NCBI RefSeq assembly: GCF_013912065.1
Contig: NZ_JACESA010000008.1
Location: forward strand, 1 to 64,000
DNA length: 64,000 bases
From: Brevundimonas sp.
GTDB taxonomy: Bacteria > Pseudomonadota > Alphaproteobacteria > Caulobacterales > Caulobacteraceae
Direction of reading: 5' to 3'
How positions within the stretch are numbered: the stretch's first letter is position 1; every line of letters begins with the position of its first letter. The notes beneath the pieces were generated by a model. That model had not been told where the DNA came from. It made no database searches and saw only the letters and a program-made list of their open reading frames with translations. Shown one piece after another: positions 17,475 to 28,893 of the stretch. The translations under genes and the position numbers were made by a program.

Positions 17475-17770
17475 CGACATGGCGGCTGGTCCTGTCGCGC
17501 CGCGCCAGCACCGACCTCGCCGCCATCTATGACTGGATCGCGGAAGAGGCCAGCGAGACCACGGCGGACAAATATGCAGAGCGGCTGGAACGCTTCTGCC
17601 TTCGTCTGACACGTTATCCGAAGCGCGCAATCGTCAGGAATGACCTGTTTCCCGGCGTCCGACTGATCGGCTTCGAAAAGAGTGTGACGGTCGTCTTCGT
17701 CGTCGATGACAGCAGGAACGAGGTTCGAGTGCTGCGCCTACTCTATCGCGGACAGCAGCTCGACCTCTGA
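17471..17770 (+). CDS. ParE/RelE family toxin
   Basis: A TTG at 17471, embedded in the antitoxin stop, opens a 99-residue frame beginning LTTWRLVLSRRASTDLAAIYDWI. The pattern matches ParE toxins: the early RRASTDLAAIYDWIAE helix pair, FPGVRLIGFEKSVTVVFVV strands and the late VRVLRLLYRGQQ. ParE proteins poison DNA gyrase, whereas RelE proteins cut mRNA; the sequence looks closer to ParE. Coupled overlap with the antitoxin fits the usual antitoxin-first layout. It converges on phoB with only four bases between the stops. Confidence 0.85.
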   Translation: MTTWRLVLSRRASTDLAAIYDWIAEEASETTADKYAERLERFCLRLTRYPKRAIVRNDLFPGVRLIGFEKSVTVVFVVDDSRNEVRVLRLLYRGQQLDL

Positions 17771-17774
17771 ATCC

Positions 17775-18464
17775 TCAGCCTTCCAGATCCAGCGAATAGC
17801 CCGCCGAACGGACGGTGCGGATCGGGTTGGCGCTTTCGCCGATGTTCAGCGCCTTGCGAAGACGACCGACGTGGACGTCCACGGTGCGGGCCTCGACATA
17901 GACGTCCGAACCCCAGACGGCGTCCAGCAGCTGTTCACGGCTGAACACCCGGCCCGGATGCTGCATGAAATGGTCCAGCAGGCGGAACTCGGTCGGACCC
18001 AGATGCACTTCCTGGCCGGACCGCTTCACGCGGTGCGAGACGCGGTCGATGATAATGTCGCCGTGGTTCAGGCGGTCGTCGGCAAGACCGGGACGGATGC
18101 GGCGCAGGACGGCGCGGATGCGCGCGATCAACTCGACCATCGAGAAGGGCTTGGTCAGATAGTCGTCGGCGCCGGTGTCCAGACCCCGAACCCGATCGCT
18201 TTCCTCGCCCCGCGCCGTCAGCATGATGACCGGCAGGTTGCGGGTCTCGGCCTTGCCCCGGATGCGACGGCAGACCTCGATGCCCGACAGTTTGGGCAGC
18301 ATCCAGTCCAACAGAACCAGATCCGGCTGGCGCTCGTCGATCTGGAGCATGCCTTCTTCGCCGTCGGAAGCGACGGTGACGTCGTAGCCTTCCTTTTCGA
18401 GATTGTACTGAAGCAGGGTCGCCAACGCGTCCTCGTCTTCCATCACAAGGATATAGGGCTGCAC
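17775..18464 (-). CDS. phoB: Phosphate regulon response regulator PhoB
   Basis: The 229-residue OmpR/PhoB-class regulator starts at a GTG and carries a receiver domain (phospho-acceptor aspartate in LVLLDWMLP near residue 53, lysine in TKPF near 105) and a winged-helix domain ending in RTVRSAGYSLD. Phosphorylated by PhoR under phosphate limitation, it binds Pho boxes such as the one at 23037-23054. It is the last gene of the minus-strand pst-pho operon, 20 bp after phoU. Confidence 0.97.
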   Translation of the reverse strand: MQPYILVMEDEDALATLLQYNLEKEGYDVTVASDGEEGMLQIDERQPDLVLLDWMLPKLSGIEVCRRIRGKAETRNLPVIMLTARGEESDRVRGLDTGADDYLTKPFSMVELIARIRAVLRRIRPGLADDRLNHGDIIIDRVSHRVKRSGQEVHLGPTEFRLLDHFMQHPGRVFSREQLLDAVWGSDVYVEARTVDVHVGRLRKALNIGESANPIRTVRSAGYSLDLEG

Positions 18465-18484
18465 GTCAGGTCTCCGGTCGCGGC

Positions 18485-19216
18485 TTAGTGCGAGGTGGTC
18501 GTCAGATTAGGCGTGGAGGTTTCATCCTCCGCCCCCGACAGCGCGCGTGGGCGTTCGCCCAGCATGTCGTCGCCGGTGATTTCGTAGTGAACAGTTTCGG
18601 CGATATTGGTCGCGTGGTCGCCGATCCGTTCCAGGTTCTTGGCCATGAACAGCAGATGGGTGCAGGCGCCGATCGTGCGCGGATCGCCCATCATATAGGT
18701 CAGCAGTTCGCGGAACAGGGAGTTGTAATGCTCGTCCACCTCGTCGTCGGTCTGCCAGACGGCGACGGCGCGATCGAGTTCCGAGGCGGTATAGGCGTCC
18801 AGCACGTCGCGCAGTCGGGTCGAGACCAGACGGCCCATCCGCTCGATCGACCGGGTCAGGGGCTGCATCGGTTCGGCTTCGGCCAGGATCAGCGCGCGCT
18901 TGGCGATGTTCTTGGCCAGATCGCCGGTACGTTCCAGGTCCGAGGCCATCTTCATGGCCCCCAGGGTGCGGCGCAGATCGCTGGCCACCGGCTGACGCAG
19001 GGCGATCAGGCGGATGGCCTTTTTCTCGATATCGCGATGCAGGGCGTCGAGCTTGAGGTCACGATCGACCACGGCGCGAGCCAGAGCGATGTCGCGTCGC
19101 GCGACGGAATCGATGGCGTCCGAAACCTGAGCCTCGGCGAGGCCGCCCATGCGGGCGACTTCGGCCGTGATCTGATTCAGTTCGTCGCCGTAAGCTTTTA
19201 CCGTGTGCTGATTCAT
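18485..19216 (-). CDS. phoU: Phosphate signalling protein PhoU
   Basis: The 243-residue protein consists of two repeated three-helix PhoU domains, each with the metal-binding E/DxxxD-type pattern, for example MASDLERTGDLAKNIA and AKNLERIGDHATNIAE. PhoU links the Pst transporter with the PhoR kinase and represses the regulon when phosphate is ample. Its ATG overlaps the last base of the pstB stop. The C-terminal 25 residues after HYEITGDDML are variable and probably flexible. Confidence 0.97.
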   Translation of the reverse strand: MNQHTVKAYGDELNQITAEVARMGGLAEAQVSDAIDSVARRDIALARAVVDRDLKLDALHRDIEKKAIRLIALRQPVASDLRRTLGAMKMASDLERTGDLAKNIAKRALILAEAEPMQPLTRSIERMGRLVSTRLRDVLDAYTASELDRAVAVWQTDDEVDEHYNSLFRELLTYMMGDPRTIGACTHLLFMAKNLERIGDHATNIAETVHYEITGDDMLGERPRALSGAEDETSTPNLTTTSH

Positions 19217-20199
19217 CAGCCGAATCGTCCGGTGATATAGTCCAGAGTGCGACGTTCGCGGGGATTCTGGAAGATGTCTTCGGTGTCGCCGGTCTCGACG
19301 AGGCGGCCCATGTGGAAGAAGGCGGTCCGTTGCGACACCCGCGCGGCCTGGGCCATCGAGTGGGTGACGATGACGATGCAGAACCGCTCGCGCAGTTCGT
19401 CGATCAGTTCCTCGATGCGGGCCGTGGCGATGGGGTCCAGGGCCGAGCAGGGCTCGTCCATCAGGATCACTTCAGGGTTCACGGCGATGGCGCGGGCGAT
19501 GACCAGACGCTGCTGCTGACCACCCGACAGGCCCATGGCCGAGGACTGAAGGCGATCAGCGACTTCTTCCCACAGGCCGGCCCGCTTCAGCGCGCTTTCG
19601 ACCACGCCGTCCATCTCGGATTTGGCGCTGACCAGGCCGTGAATCTTGGGTCCGTAGGCGACGTTTTCGTAGATCGACTTCGGGAAGGGGTTCGGACGCT
19701 GGAACACCATGCCGACGCGGGCGCGCAGCAGCACAGGGTCGATCGAGCGATCGTTGATGTCCTCGTCGTCCATGGCGATCCGGCCGGTCACCTTGGCGCC
19801 CGCGATGGTGTCGTTCATGCGGTTCATGGTCCGCAGGAAGGTCGACTTGCCGCAGCCCGACGGGCCGATCAGGGCGGTGACGGTCTTGTCCGGGATGTCC
19901 AGCGAGACGTCGTACAGCGCCTGTTTGCCGTCATAGAAGACCGAGACGTCGCGCGCGGCGATCTTGATCGGACCGGTCGGCGGGCTGACGACCACGGTCG
20001 GGCCAGCCGTGCGGGTGGCGTCTTCGCGGCGAGCTTCCACCGTGGCGTCGCCCTTGGGTTCGACCTGGTCGCCGGAGGCGGCGGCCGCGGGGGCGTCCGC
20101 CTGGGGCAGGACCTGACCGCCCATGCGCGGCGTTTCGGTCGGGTCGGGCCGGCCTGCGCCTGTCTGGTCTTCGGCGGAGCGGAAAATACGGAATTTCAT
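19216..20199 (-). CDS. pstB: Phosphate ABC transporter ATPase PstB with long N-terminal extension
   Basis: Residues 76-327 are standard PstB: Walker [10 protein letters not shown], signature LSGGQQQR, Walker [14 protein letters not shown] and the segment [18 protein letters not shown]. The first 75 residues, rich in proline, alanine and threonine, are absent from enterobacterial PstB (about 257 aa) and look disordered. ATG 20199 is the only start tight against pstA (four-base gap); no internal start with a good ribosome site is obvious just before the core. PstB powers high-affinity phosphate import with PstA and PstC. Confidence 0.96.
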   Translation of the reverse strand: MKFRIFRSAEDQTGAGRPDPTETPRMGGQVLPQADAPAAAASGDQVEPKGDATVEARREDATRTAGPTVVVSPPTGPIKIAARDVSVFYDGKQALYDVSLDIPDKTVTALIGPSGCGKSTFLRTMNRMNDTIAGAKVTGRIAMDDEDINDRSIDPVLLRARVGMVFQRPNPFPKSIYENVAYGPKIHGLVSAKSEMDGVVESALKRAGLWEEVADRLQSSAMGLSGGQQQRLVIARAIAVNPEVILMDEPCSALDPIATARIEELIDELRERFCIVIVTHSMAQAARVSQRTAFFHMGRLVETGDTEDIFQNPRERRTLDYITGRFG

Positions 20200-20203
20200 T
20201 CTC

Positions 20204-21508
20204 TTACCACCGGCGCTCGAAGCGCCGCCTCAAGATGATGGCCGCCGCGTTCATGATGATCATGAAGACCAGCAGGACGATGATCGCAGCAGCGGTGCGC
20301 TCGTGGAAGGCCCGCTCGGAGGCGTTTTCCCAGATGTAGATCAACGACGGCAACGCGCCGACCGGCTGGTCGATCGCATGAGGCACGCCGGGCACGAAAC
20401 TGACCATGCCGATCAGCAGCAGGGGCGCGGTCTCGCCCAGGGCGTGGGCCATCGAGATGATGGCGCCGGTCATCACGCCGGGCATGGCCAGCGGCAGGAC
20501 ATGGCTGAACACGGTCTGGGTCTTGGAGGCGCCCATGGCCAGGGCCGCCTCGCGAATGGAGGGCGGCACGGCCTTCAGGGCCGAACGCGTGGCGATGACC
20601 AGGGTCGGCAGGGCCATCAGGGCCAGGACCAGGCCGCCGACGATCGGGCTGGCGCGCGGCAGATGCATCCAGTTGATGAACAGGGCCAGGCCCAGCAGGC
20701 CGTAGACGATGGAGGGCACGGCCGCGAGGTTGTTGATATTGATCTCGATGATGTCCGTCAGCCGGTTCTTGGGTGCGAACTCTTCGAGCCAGATGGCGGC
20801 GCCCACGCCCAGGGGAATGGCGATCAGGGCGGTGACCATCAGCATCAGGGCCGAACCGACCACGGCTCCCAGCACCCCGGCCAGTTCCGGCTGGGTGGAG
20901 TCGCCGTTGGTGAACAGGGCGGTGTTGAAGTGGGATCCGACCAGGCGCTCGGCCTGCATCCGGTCCAGCCAGGCGATCTGCCGATCGGTCAGGCGGCGCT
21001 GGTCTTCCGGCGTCTCCTTCGAGATTTCGCCCTTCAGATAGAGGTCGGCGTCGTCCGACAGCGGGGCGGCCAGCGGGACGGTCTCGCCGATGACCTCCGG
21101 GCGCTTGGCCACCAGCTCAGCGGCGACGAACTTCATCTCCGAGGAGAACAGCCCCTTCATCTCGCTGGAGGCCCTGCCCGCCGCGTCATCCGCTATGCCC
21201 CAGCGGGACAGTTGCTGCTCGGCCGCCAGCTGCTCGAAATTCGAGCCCTGCGGATAGGCGCGATCGATGCGCGCCGGGTCCATGTAGACCGGCAGGGTCA
21301 CCGTGTGCGCGTAGAAGGCGGTATGGCCCTGCTCGACGATGCGCACCAGCAGCACGGCCAGGAAGATCATGGCGGCGGCGATAGCCAGCCGGCCGGCCCA
21401 TTTGAACCGGGCCTCCTTGGCGTGACGGCGCTTCAGCCCGGCGCGAAGACGCTCCAGACGCCCTTTCGCGGCCGCGCCGTCGATCTGATCGGGGGTCGCG
21501 TCAGTCAT
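20204..21508 (-). CDS. pstA: Phosphate ABC transporter permease PstA
   Basis: The 434-residue permease is longer than E. coli PstA (about 296 aa) because of a large loop after the first helix (about residues 60-195) that should face the periplasm. The C-terminal half holds the membrane core with the EAA-type loop [21 protein letters not shown]. Its ATG overlaps the pstC stop by eight bases (ATGACTGA), indicating tight coupling. Confidence 0.96.
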   Translation of the reverse strand: MTDATPDQIDGAAAKGRLERLRAGLKRRHAKEARFKWAGRLAIAAAMIFLAVLLVRIVEQGHTAFYAHTVTLPVYMDPARIDRAYPQGSNFEQLAAEQQLSRWGIADDAAGRASSEMKGLFSSEMKFVAAELVAKRPEVIGETVPLAAPLSDDADLYLKGEISKETPEDQRRLTDRQIAWLDRMQAERLVGSHFNTALFTNGDSTQPELAGVLGAVVGSALMLMVTALIAIPLGVGAAIWLEEFAPKNRLTDIIEININNLAAVPSIVYGLLGLALFINWMHLPRASPIVGGLVLALMALPTLVIATRSALKAVPPSIREAALAMGASKTQTVFSHVLPLAMPGVMTGAIISMAHALGETAPLLLIGMVSFVPGVPHAIDQPVGALPSLIYIWENASERAFHERTAAAIIVLLVFMIIMNAAAIILRRRFERRW

Positions 21509-22931
21509 ATTGTTCCCGGTAGGTCTGGACGATCCGGTGGGCGACGATGTTCAGCACCAGGGTCGCCAGGAACAGGGTCAGGCCCAGGCCGAAGGCCGAC
21601 AGGGTCTTGGCGCTGTTGAACTCCTGGTCGCCGGTCAGCAGGGTCACGATCTGAACCGTGACTGTGGTCACCGTGTCCAGCGGATTGAAGGTCAGGTTGG
21701 CGGCCAGGCCCGCGGCCATGGTCACGATCATGGTCTCGCCGATGGCGCGCGACACGGCCAGCAGCAGGGCGCCGGCGATGCCCGGCAGGGCGGCGGGCAG
21801 CAGGACCCGCTTCACCGTCTCCGACTTGGTCGCGCCCATGGCGAAGGAGCCGTCGCGCAGGGACTGGGGCACGGCGTTCAGGATGTCGTCGGACAGGGAC
21901 GAGACGAACGGGATCAGCATGATCCCCATCACGGCGCCGGCGGTCAGGGCCATCTGATTCTGCACCAGGGCCAGATAGTGCCCCAGGCCGTCCAGCGGTC
22001 CGCCGATCAGGAACAGACCGATCTCGTTGAAGAAGACCCGAAGGATCGGCCCGACCGTCAGGGCGGCGAAGAAGCCGTAGACGACGGTCGGCACGCCGGC
22101 GAGGATCTCGAGCAGCGGCTTGATCACGGCGCGGCTCCCTCGGCTGGCATACTCGGACAGATAGATGGCCGACAGCAGGCCGATCGGCGCCGCAACGCAC
22201 ATGGCGATCAGCATGATCAACAGGGTCCCGGCGAACAGCGGCACGGCGCCGAAGGCGCCCGTCGAACCGACCTGGTCGGCGCGAATGGCGATCTGCGGGC
22301 TCCACTGGGTCCCGAACAGGAACTCGAAGACGGGCACCTTCTGGAAGAAGCGCAGCGAATCGAAGGCCAGCGAGGCGATAATGCCCAGTGTGGTCAGGAC
22401 GGCGATGGCCGAACAGACGAACAGGGCGCCGTACACCCAACCCTCGACCCGGTTACGGGCGCGGGTCTGGGGCTTGATCTGGGTGAAGGCGAACAGCCCC
22501 CCCAGTATGGCGGCCAGAATGGCGGCGATCCCGCCGCCCCATTTCAAGGTGCGTTCGATGCTGACCATGCGGCGAGCCTCGACCGGAAGCAGTTCGGCCA
22601 GCGGGCGTTCCCAGATCTGCAGGGCAGGCTCGCCCTGGCCGACCCGGTGAGCGTCGGCGAAGAAGGCGTCGCGACGGAAGGGCTCAAGCGCGGCTACGGC
22701 GTCGGGCGTGGCGGCGGCGGTCAACTGCCGCTCCAACGGAGCGGAGAAGACGCTCATGAGAATGAGGACCAGCAGGGCCGGCGCGGCGACCCAGATCAGG
22801 GCGTAGGCGCCGTGCTGACCGGGACGCGAATGCGGTTTGGCGCCGATCGCGCGACGACGCGCGAGTTCACGCCCGCCAATAAAGGCAGCGGCGCTCAGCG
22901 CGATGAGGATCAGCAGATAAATCCAGATCAT
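21501..22931 (-). CDS. pstC: Phosphate ABC transporter permease PstC
   Basis: The ATG at 22931 (MIWIYLLILIALSAAAF) gives 476 residues; a longer frame would need a TTG at 22970. The protein has three helices ahead of the usual permease core, as in other long alphaproteobacterial PstC proteins, and the EAA loop GSFAMGATKSETVKRVLLPA. It is the first gene after the Pho box at 23037-23054, so the pstC-phoB unit can be transcribed apart from phoR. No PstS phosphate-binding protein gene is in this window. Confidence 0.94.
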   Translation of the reverse strand: MIWIYLLILIALSAAAFIGGRELARRRAIGAKPHSRPGQHGAYALIWVAAPALLVLILMSVFSAPLERQLTAAATPDAVAALEPFRRDAFFADAHRVGQGEPALQIWERPLAELLPVEARRMVSIERTLKWGGGIAAILAAILGGLFAFTQIKPQTRARNRVEGWVYGALFVCSAIAVLTTLGIIASLAFDSLRFFQKVPVFEFLFGTQWSPQIAIRADQVGSTGAFGAVPLFAGTLLIMLIAMCVAAPIGLLSAIYLSEYASRGSRAVIKPLLEILAGVPTVVYGFFAALTVGPILRVFFNEIGLFLIGGPLDGLGHYLALVQNQMALTAGAVMGIMLIPFVSSLSDDILNAVPQSLRDGSFAMGATKSETVKRVLLPAALPGIAGALLLAVSRAIGETMIVTMAAGLAANLTFNPLDTVTTVTVQIVTLLTGDQEFNSAKTLSAFGLGLTLFLATLVLNIVAHRIVQTYREQYD

Positions 22932-23036
22932 TCCGGGTCCGAGGGCGGGCAGGCGCGAATCGAAAAACAACCGGGAATCCGGGTTCGACGCGGCGCGACT
23001 ACTGCCTGTGAATGGTCAGCGGATTAAGACGGGTAG

Positions 23037-23054
23037 ATGACAGTTCGGTAACAG
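23037..23054 (-). promoter_or_regulatory. Pho box upstream of pstC
   Basis: On the minus strand the sequence reads CTGTTAC, CGAA, CTGTCAT: two 7-bp direct repeats separated by four bases, which is the PhoB recognition pattern. It lies between phoR and pstC, about 106 bp before the pstC ATG. A TTAATC stretch 10-15 bases downstream could be the -10 element. This predicts PhoB autoactivation of pstCAB-phoU-phoB. Confidence 0.85.
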
Positions 23055-23070
23055 CGTCGGTCCGCCGCCG

Positions 23071-24501
23071 TCAGGCGGCCGTGCGTGCGTCGCGGCGCTC
23101 CACAACCATCGGGAACCAGGCCGTGAAGGCGGCGCCCAGTCCCGGCGCGCTTTCGACCACCAGACCACCCGAATGGCGATTGATGATATGTTTGACGATG
23201 GCGAGGCCCAGGCCGGTCCCCTGGCGCTCGCCGCTCTTCTGGCCCTCGACGCGATAGAAGCGCTCGGTCAGGCGGGGCAGGTGTTCGCGCGCCATGCCCG
23301 GTCCGTGATCGCGAACCGTGACGGCCGCATAGAGGACGCCGGCGGCGCGGTCGGGCGTGACCAGGGGCAGTCGCGTCGCACCCGGCATCCGCGACGCCCA
23401 GGCCTCGTCGAACGAAAGGTCGGACCGCACGGAAATCTCGACCGTCCCGCCCTTGGGCGAATATTTGACGGCGTTGTCCAACAGGTTCTGAACCACCTGA
23501 AGTATCTCGTCGCGATCGCCGTTGATCGACGCCCTCGCCTCGCCCTGATCGACCCTGACGTCGACTTCCTTCTCCTGCGTCAGGACGCTGACGGCGTCGA
23601 CGACGTCGGCGGCCGCGCGATCCAGATCGACCCGACCGGACGGCGGAATATGTTCGTTCAACTCGATCCGGCTGAGCGAAAGCAGGTCCGCGACCAATCT
23701 TCCCATCCGATCGGCCTGAGCGGACATGATGTCCAGAAAACGGTCCCGCGCCGCGGCGTCGTCGCGCGCGTGCCCCTTGAGCGTTTCAATGAAGCCGCTC
23801 AGCGACGCGAGCGGCGTCCGCAGTTCATGACTGGCGTTTGCCAGGAAATCGACGCGCATCATCTCGGTGCGTCGCGCGTCCGTCTCGTCACGCATGATGA
23901 CCATGGCCAGGGCGTCGTGCCCCAGACTTTCGCCACCGCCGAGAGGCCGGGTCCAGGCCCGCCAGCGCCGGTCCCTCTGGCCGCCGGTAGTGTAGTCGGT
24001 GGTGCGCGACACGCCCCCGAACAGGGCTTCGTCGACGGCCTCCAGAACGCCAGGCTCGCGAATGACCTGGACCAGCAAGGCCCCCTGGCGCTGAATGCGG
24101 AGCAGATCGCGCGCGGCGTTGTTGGCCATAAGGATCCGACGGCCGGCGATGTCGTCAGGCTCGCCGCCGCTGATGATCAGGACGGGATCGTCCAGGGCCT
24201 CGAACACCCTGTCCAGCAGTTCCGCCGTCATCGGATCCGACGGTCTTTCGACCGGGGCGCCGATCGATTCCGGAAGCGGCGCCGCCGAAGACGGCTGCGC
24301 ATTCAGAATCCAGGCCGAGAAGGCCACCACCACCGCGCCGCCGATCAGCCAGTTGGCGATCTGCGGATGGACGAAAGCGAGCCCGACCAGAACAACCAGG
24401 GCGATAGCGATACTGATGCCCACCGTCCAAAGACGGGAGGTCGAGATCGGCGCCACAGGCGAAGGCGAGGATTCATAAGGCATATGCGGCGCGTGACCCA
24501 T
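23071..24501 (-). CDS. phoR: Phosphate regulon sensor histidine kinase PhoR
   Basis: The 476-residue kinase has two membrane helices (about residues 26-44 and 48-65), a PAS-like region (about 95-205), the phospho-accepting histidine H225 in NASHELRTPL, and an ATPase domain with DNAVKYSP and GTGLGLAIVKHI. It responds to phosphate through PhoU and Pst and phosphorylates PhoB. An alternative start is the ATG at 24483. It heads the minus-strand cluster and is divergent from the hybrid kinase at 24634. I saw no Pho box directly before it. Confidence 0.95.
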   Translation of the reverse strand: MGHAPHMPYESSPSPVAPISTSRLWTVGISIAIALVVLVGLAFVHPQIANWLIGGAVVVAFSAWILNAQPSSAAPLPESIGAPVERPSDPMTAELLDRVFEALDDPVLIISGGEPDDIAGRRILMANNAARDLLRIQRQGALLVQVIREPGVLEAVDEALFGGVSRTTDYTTGGQRDRRWRAWTRPLGGGESLGHDALAMVIMRDETDARRTEMMRVDFLANASHELRTPLASLSGFIETLKGHARDDAAARDRFLDIMSAQADRMGRLVADLLSLSRIELNEHIPPSGRVDLDRAAADVVDAVSVLTQEKEVDVRVDQGEARASINGDRDEILQVVQNLLDNAVKYSPKGGTVEISVRSDLSFDEAWASRMPGATRLPLVTPDRAAGVLYAAVTVRDHGPGMAREHLPRLTERFYRVEGQKSGERQGTGLGLAIVKHIINRHSGGLVVESAPGLGAAFTAWFPMVVERRDARTAA

Positions 24502-24633
24502 ATTGGCGGCCGAAGGAATCCGATCCTTGCACGGATTCTGTGACGGCGCGCCGACAGCGACGGTTGTTTTTATCGTCCCGGTCGCACGGTTTGTTTAGGA
24601 GTTTCGGTCAATCTCTCTCGCTAAGGGGGCGTC

Positions 24634-26925
<2,292 letters not shown>

Positions 26926-26953
26926 TCGCGAAGGCCGTCGCCCACCATGGCGG

Positions 26954-26982
26954 TTGCACATCCGTCATGATGCGTGTAATAG
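26954..26982 (+). promoter_or_regulatory. rplY: Sigma70-type promoter for rplY
   Basis: TTGCAC at 26954-26959 and TAATAG at 26977-26982 are separated by exactly 17 bases, about 90 bp before the L25 start. This is one of the clearest housekeeping promoters in the window. Confidence 0.6.
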
Positions 26983-27071
26983 CCCGCGCTCTTGAATTCG
27001 AGGGTTCATGACCCCCGCCGCGCGGGCCCAGGGTTGGCGCGGTGTTTTCCGTTGTTGTTGAGGCGAGCCAG

Positions 27072-27695
27072 ATGGCCGAGATCATTCTGAACGTGGACGT
27101 CCGCGATGGCGTCGGCACCGGTGGCGCCCGCGCCGCCCGTCGCGCCGGTTTCGTGCCGGGCGTCCTGTACGGCGGCGACCAAGCCCCCGTCGCCATTTCG
27201 GTGAACGAGAAGGACTTCCGCAAGTCGCTCTACACCGGCAAGCTGCTGGGCCACCTGGTCACGCTGAAGTACGGCGACGAGACCCAGCCGGTCATCGCCA
27301 AGGACGTGCAGTTCGACCCAGTGTCGGACCGTCCCCTTCACTTCGACCTGATGCGCGTCGATGAGCACGCTCCGGTCAAGATCGAAGTGCCGGTTCACTT
27401 CAAGAACGCCGACGAAGCCCCGTTCTCGCGTCAGGGCGGCTCGCTTGAAATCGTCCGCCACGCGGTCGAAATCATGGTCAAGGCCGACAGCATTCCGGAA
27501 GAACTGGTCGTCGATCTGGCCAAGTCGCAGATGGGCGACACCATCCGCTTCTCGGACATCGAACTGCCCAAGGGCGTCGAGCCGACCATCACCGACCGCG
27601 ACTTCGTGATCGCTACGATCAAGGTCTCGTCCGCCGCCCTGTCGGCCGCCGCCGATGAGGCCGCCGAGACCCCGGCCGAGAAGACCGAAGACTAA
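27072..27695 (+). CDS. rplY: 50S ribosomal protein L25/general stress protein Ctc
   Basis: The 207-residue protein is the long (TL5/CTC) form: an N-terminal 5S-rRNA-binding domain (GTGGARAARRAGFVPGVLYGG) and a C-terminal beta domain, finishing with an alanine/glutamate-rich tail. The ATG at 27072, behind GAGGCGAGCC, fits family starts better than the frame opening at 27042. It is followed by a terminator and then pth, a common rplY-pth pairing in bacteria. Confidence 0.96.
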   Translation: MAEIILNVDVRDGVGTGGARAARRAGFVPGVLYGGDQAPVAISVNEKDFRKSLYTGKLLGHLVTLKYGDETQPVIAKDVQFDPVSDRPLHFDLMRVDEHAPVKIEVPVHFKNADEAPFSRQGGSLEIVRHAVEIMVKADSIPEELVVDLAKSQMGDTIRFSDIELPKGVEPTITDRDFVIATIKVSSAALSAAADEAAETPAEKTED

Positions 27696-27720
27696 GCCGT
27701 CTTCTCTTCGACAAGATCAG

Positions 27721-27755
27721 GCCCCGCCCGGCTCGCCGCGGCGGGGCTTTTCTTT
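27721..27755 (+). terminator. Rho-independent terminator after rplY
   Basis: GCCCCGCC (27721-27728) pairs with GGCGGGGC (27740-27747), followed by TTTTCTTT. It lies between rplY and pth, so full read-through into pth is unlikely or partial. Confidence 0.8.
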
Positions 27756-27782
27756 GACTGGCGCAAGCGGCATGAGGACATC

Positions 27783-28403
27783 ATGATCATCATCGCTGGG
27801 CTCGGCAATCCGGGCGCCAAATACGAAAAGAACCGGCACAACATCGGCTTCATGGCGGCCGATGAGATCGCGCGGCGCTGGCGCTTCGGGCCGGAGCGGG
27901 CCAAGTTCCAGTCGATCGTCAGCGAGGGCGAGGTCGAGACGGCGGACGGACCGGTCAAGGTCCTGCTGATGAAGCCCCAGACCTTCATGAACGAGAGCGG
28001 CCGGGCCGTCGGCGAGGCGGCGCGCTTCTACAAGATCAAACCCTCCGAGATCATCGTCTTCCACGACGAGATCGACCTGGCGCCTGGCCGGTTTCGCATG
28101 AAGACCGGCGGCGGGGCGGCGGGCCAGAACGGCGTCCGCTCGCTGATCAGCCACCTGGGCGCCGACTTCCGCCGCGCGCGCCTGGGGATCGGCCATCCCG
28201 GCGAGAAGGAGCTGGTCATGCCTCATGTCCTGGGCGATTTCCACAAGGCCGAGCAGCCGTGGCTGAACGCCATGCTCCAGGCCTGCGCCGACGCCCTGCC
28301 CTTCGCCGCCGCGGGCGACGACGAACGCTATCAGGGCGAGGTCATGCGCCTGGCCCCCGCGCCCAAGTTCAGCCCCCGTCAGGCGGCGCGCGGCGAACTG
28401 TAG
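27783..28403 (+). CDS. pth: Peptidyl-tRNA hydrolase
   Basis: The 206-residue enzyme releases tRNA from prematurely ended peptidyl-tRNA. The family motifs are present: GLGNPGAKYEKNRHNIGF with catalytic histidine (in RHNIG), KPQTFMNESG, and the FHDEIDLAPGRFRMKTGGGAAGQNG segment. The C-terminal tail is slightly extended. It follows rplY, as in many genomes. Confidence 0.97.
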   Translation: MIIIAGLGNPGAKYEKNRHNIGFMAADEIARRWRFGPERAKFQSIVSEGEVETADGPVKVLLMKPQTFMNESGRAVGEAARFYKIKPSEIIVFHDEIDLAPGRFRMKTGGGAAGQNGVRSLISHLGADFRRARLGIGHPGEKELVMPHVLGDFHKAEQPWLNAMLQACADALPFAAAGDDERYQGEVMRLAPAPKFSPRQAARGEL

Positions 28404-28440
28404 CCTGTACGCCCGGCGAGAAACGCCCTAGAGGCGAAGC

Positions 28441-28827
28441 GTGACCCGTTGCCAGGCCGATAATTGGTCGACCACCCGCTCGCTCGCCTTCCTGGCGGCG
28501 GTGTTCGCGCTCGTGATCGGCGCGCTGTTGCCGTTCGCGGCCCTGGCGGCGGCCAAGCCCGGCCAGCCTCTGGTCATCTGCTCGGCCGAAGGCCCCCAGA
28601 CCGTGCAGACGGGCGGAACGGACGGACCGGTCAACAAGCACGTGGGCGCCAAATGCGCCGCCTGTGTCGTGCCCCTGGCCGGCGCCCTGCCCACGCCCCC
28701 CGCGCCCGAGCCCGCCGCCCTTATCCGCACCACTGAGACGGTCGTCTACAGCCCGACCGCCGCCGGCCCGCCGCCGCCGGCCCGCGCGCCGCCGCGCCCG
28801 CCCTCCACCGCCCCTCCTCACGCCTGA
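28441..28827 (+). CDS. DUF2946-like small secreted or membrane protein (copper-operon type)
   Basis: A GTG opens a 128-residue protein with one strong hydrophobic segment (residues about 14-36) and then PGQPLVICSAEGPQTVQ and a KCAACVVPL cysteine pair, as in DUF2946 proteins. The last 50 residues are mostly proline and alanine. DUF2946 genes often precede copper-type TonB receptors and PepSY proteins, which matches the downstream context. Function is unknown; metal handling is inferred from context. Confidence 0.65.
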   Translation: MTRCQADNWSTTRSLAFLAAVFALVIGALLPFAALAAAKPGQPLVICSAEGPQTVQTGGTDGPVNKHVGAKCAACVVPLAGALPTPPAPEPAALIRTTETVVYSPTAAGPPPPARAPPRPPSTAPPHA

Positions 28828-28893
28828 ACCAGACCCCGAGCCCGCGCCGGCCTCATGCCCGCGCGCCCTTCTCGTTCTGACTTCAGGATCATC

